From positions 1 to 6,053 of the forward strand of contig JAHHTM010000086.1 in the NCBI GenBank assembly GCA_020024675.1: DNA of 6,053 nt, written 5' to 3'. This document shows positions 5,525 through 6,053 of the stretch, piece after piece. Under the pieces are notes generated by a model. It was not told where the DNA came from. It was given only the letters and a program-made list of their open reading frames with translations, and searched no databases. Numbering within the stretch: position 1 is the stretch's first letter; every line of letters starts with the position of its first letter. Position numbers and translations under genes: made by a program. Source of the DNA: Muricomes sp. Its GTDB lineage: Bacteria; Bacillota; Clostridia; Lachnospirales; Lachnospiraceae.

Positions 5525-6053
5525 TTATTCTCCTTTCAATGCATTGGTGAGGTCTGTTGCTTCTTTTTCAGCCTCAAACCAATCTGCAATTTTGCTTTCT
5601 CCACCTTTGATGGCATTAAAAATTCCGATATAATCCGTAAAATCATCAACAGTCATTGTGTCTATTTTACGATTTAGTCTTGTCTCAATCTGCTCTTGTG
5701 TTACTCCCAATTTGCCAAACGCCACAACCATCTTTTTAACTCGGTCAATCAGTGGTTCATCGTTGTTTCCGGCAAGAGTTTTACGACATTCATTTATCGC
5801 CATGTCTACCAAATCATTCGGGAGAATTGCAAGGATTCTACTTCTCAATCTTCTTGCACCCATATTAGCATTTATTTCATAAATATCACGCTGAGAAGTC
5901 AATTTTTTAGCAATTCCTCGAACTTCTCTGATATGCGGATTCGTAAAATTTTGGACACTTATTGCATTAGTTTCCAAATCCCAAGCATAAGCTTGCATTT
6001 CACTTTTTCCATCATCTTGTGATAATTCTTTAATTCCATAGTCGATGTTACCC
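5525..6053 (-). CDS. Phage recombination-module protein, C-terminal 175 residues (runs off right edge)
   Basis: The frame is open from base 6052 with no start signal; the ATG at 5998 is internal because coding sequence continues upstream (GNIDYGIKELSQDDGKSE). Visible features: MQAYAWDLETN, then IREVRGIAKKLTSQRDIYEI, then NANMGARRLRSRILAILPND, followed by an acidic helix, VTQEQIETRLNRKIDTMT, and a C-terminal IADWFEAEKEA. I have seen this arrangement in Clostridia phages directly upstream of ssb, usually unnamed. The central 'AN.GARRLR..IL.ILP' helix loosely recalls the conserved helix of single-strand annealing proteins such as RecT, and the position next to ssb fits, but I cannot show homology. 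It ends four bases before ssb and carries that gene's ribosome binding site. Confidence 0.8.
   Translation of the reverse strand, partial: GNIDYGIKELSQDDGKSEMQAYAWDLETNAISVQNFTNPHIREVRGIAKKLTSQRDIYEINANMGARRLRSRILAILPNDLVDMAINECRKTLAGNNDEPLIDRVKKMVVAFGKLGVTQEQIETRLNRKIDTMTVDDFTDYIGIFNAIKGGESKIADWFEAEKEATDLTNALKGE

Overview
The window looks like part of the early replication/recombination module of a phage or prophage from a low-GC Gram-positive host, probably a Clostridia or Lachnospiraceae-type gut Firmicute. The reasons are the AT-rich composition, the strong AGGAG/GGAGG ribosome binding sites, a strictly one-directional (minus-strand) layout with tiny gaps and overlaps, and the gene content: SSB, an SF2 helicase, a VRR-NUC nuclease and several small phage-type orphans. 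No chromosomal housekeeping gene, tRNA, rRNA, CRISPR array or insertion sequence is visible. The host assignment is inference.

Layout in the direction of transcription (right to left). The C-terminal part of a phage protein enters from the right edge (6052-5525). It is followed by a single-strand DNA binding protein (5520-5098), a small DUF6948-like protein (5040-4672), and an extremely Gly/Ser/Tyr-rich low-complexity protein (4687-4418) encoded by hexanucleotide repeats. Next comes a DECH-type superfamily II helicase (4406-2595). Its Walker B/DExH box is split by a 150-residue mini-intein (nt 4088-3639). After the helicase are a doubtful small ORF with an early stop (2598-2431), an orphan protein (2430-1939), a 21-repeat hexapeptide left-handed beta-helix protein (1935-1384), a protein with three helix-turn-helix/Myb-like units (1337-846) and a VRR-NUC nuclease (843-529). 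A 191-base gap with a promoter-like sequence follows. It leads to a 44-residue acidic microprotein (337-203), which overlaps the start of another phage orphan (210-1) that leaves the window at the left edge.

Functional reading. SSB, helicase, VRR-NUC nuclease and probably the right-edge protein form a DNA replication/recombination set. The helicase is encoded in an interrupted form: the intein separates Asp-Glu from Cys-His of motif II, so ATPase activity should require protein splicing. This is the most notable element of the window. The second is the Gly/Ser/Tyr-rich protein immediately upstream of the helicase. It resembles a phase-separating low-complexity domain and shows signs of recent repeat expansion.

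All protein families were recognised by eye from motifs; no database search was possible. Start codons were chosen from ribosome binding sites. In three places (helicase, HTH protein, VRR-NUC) this puts the start downstream of the longest open frame.
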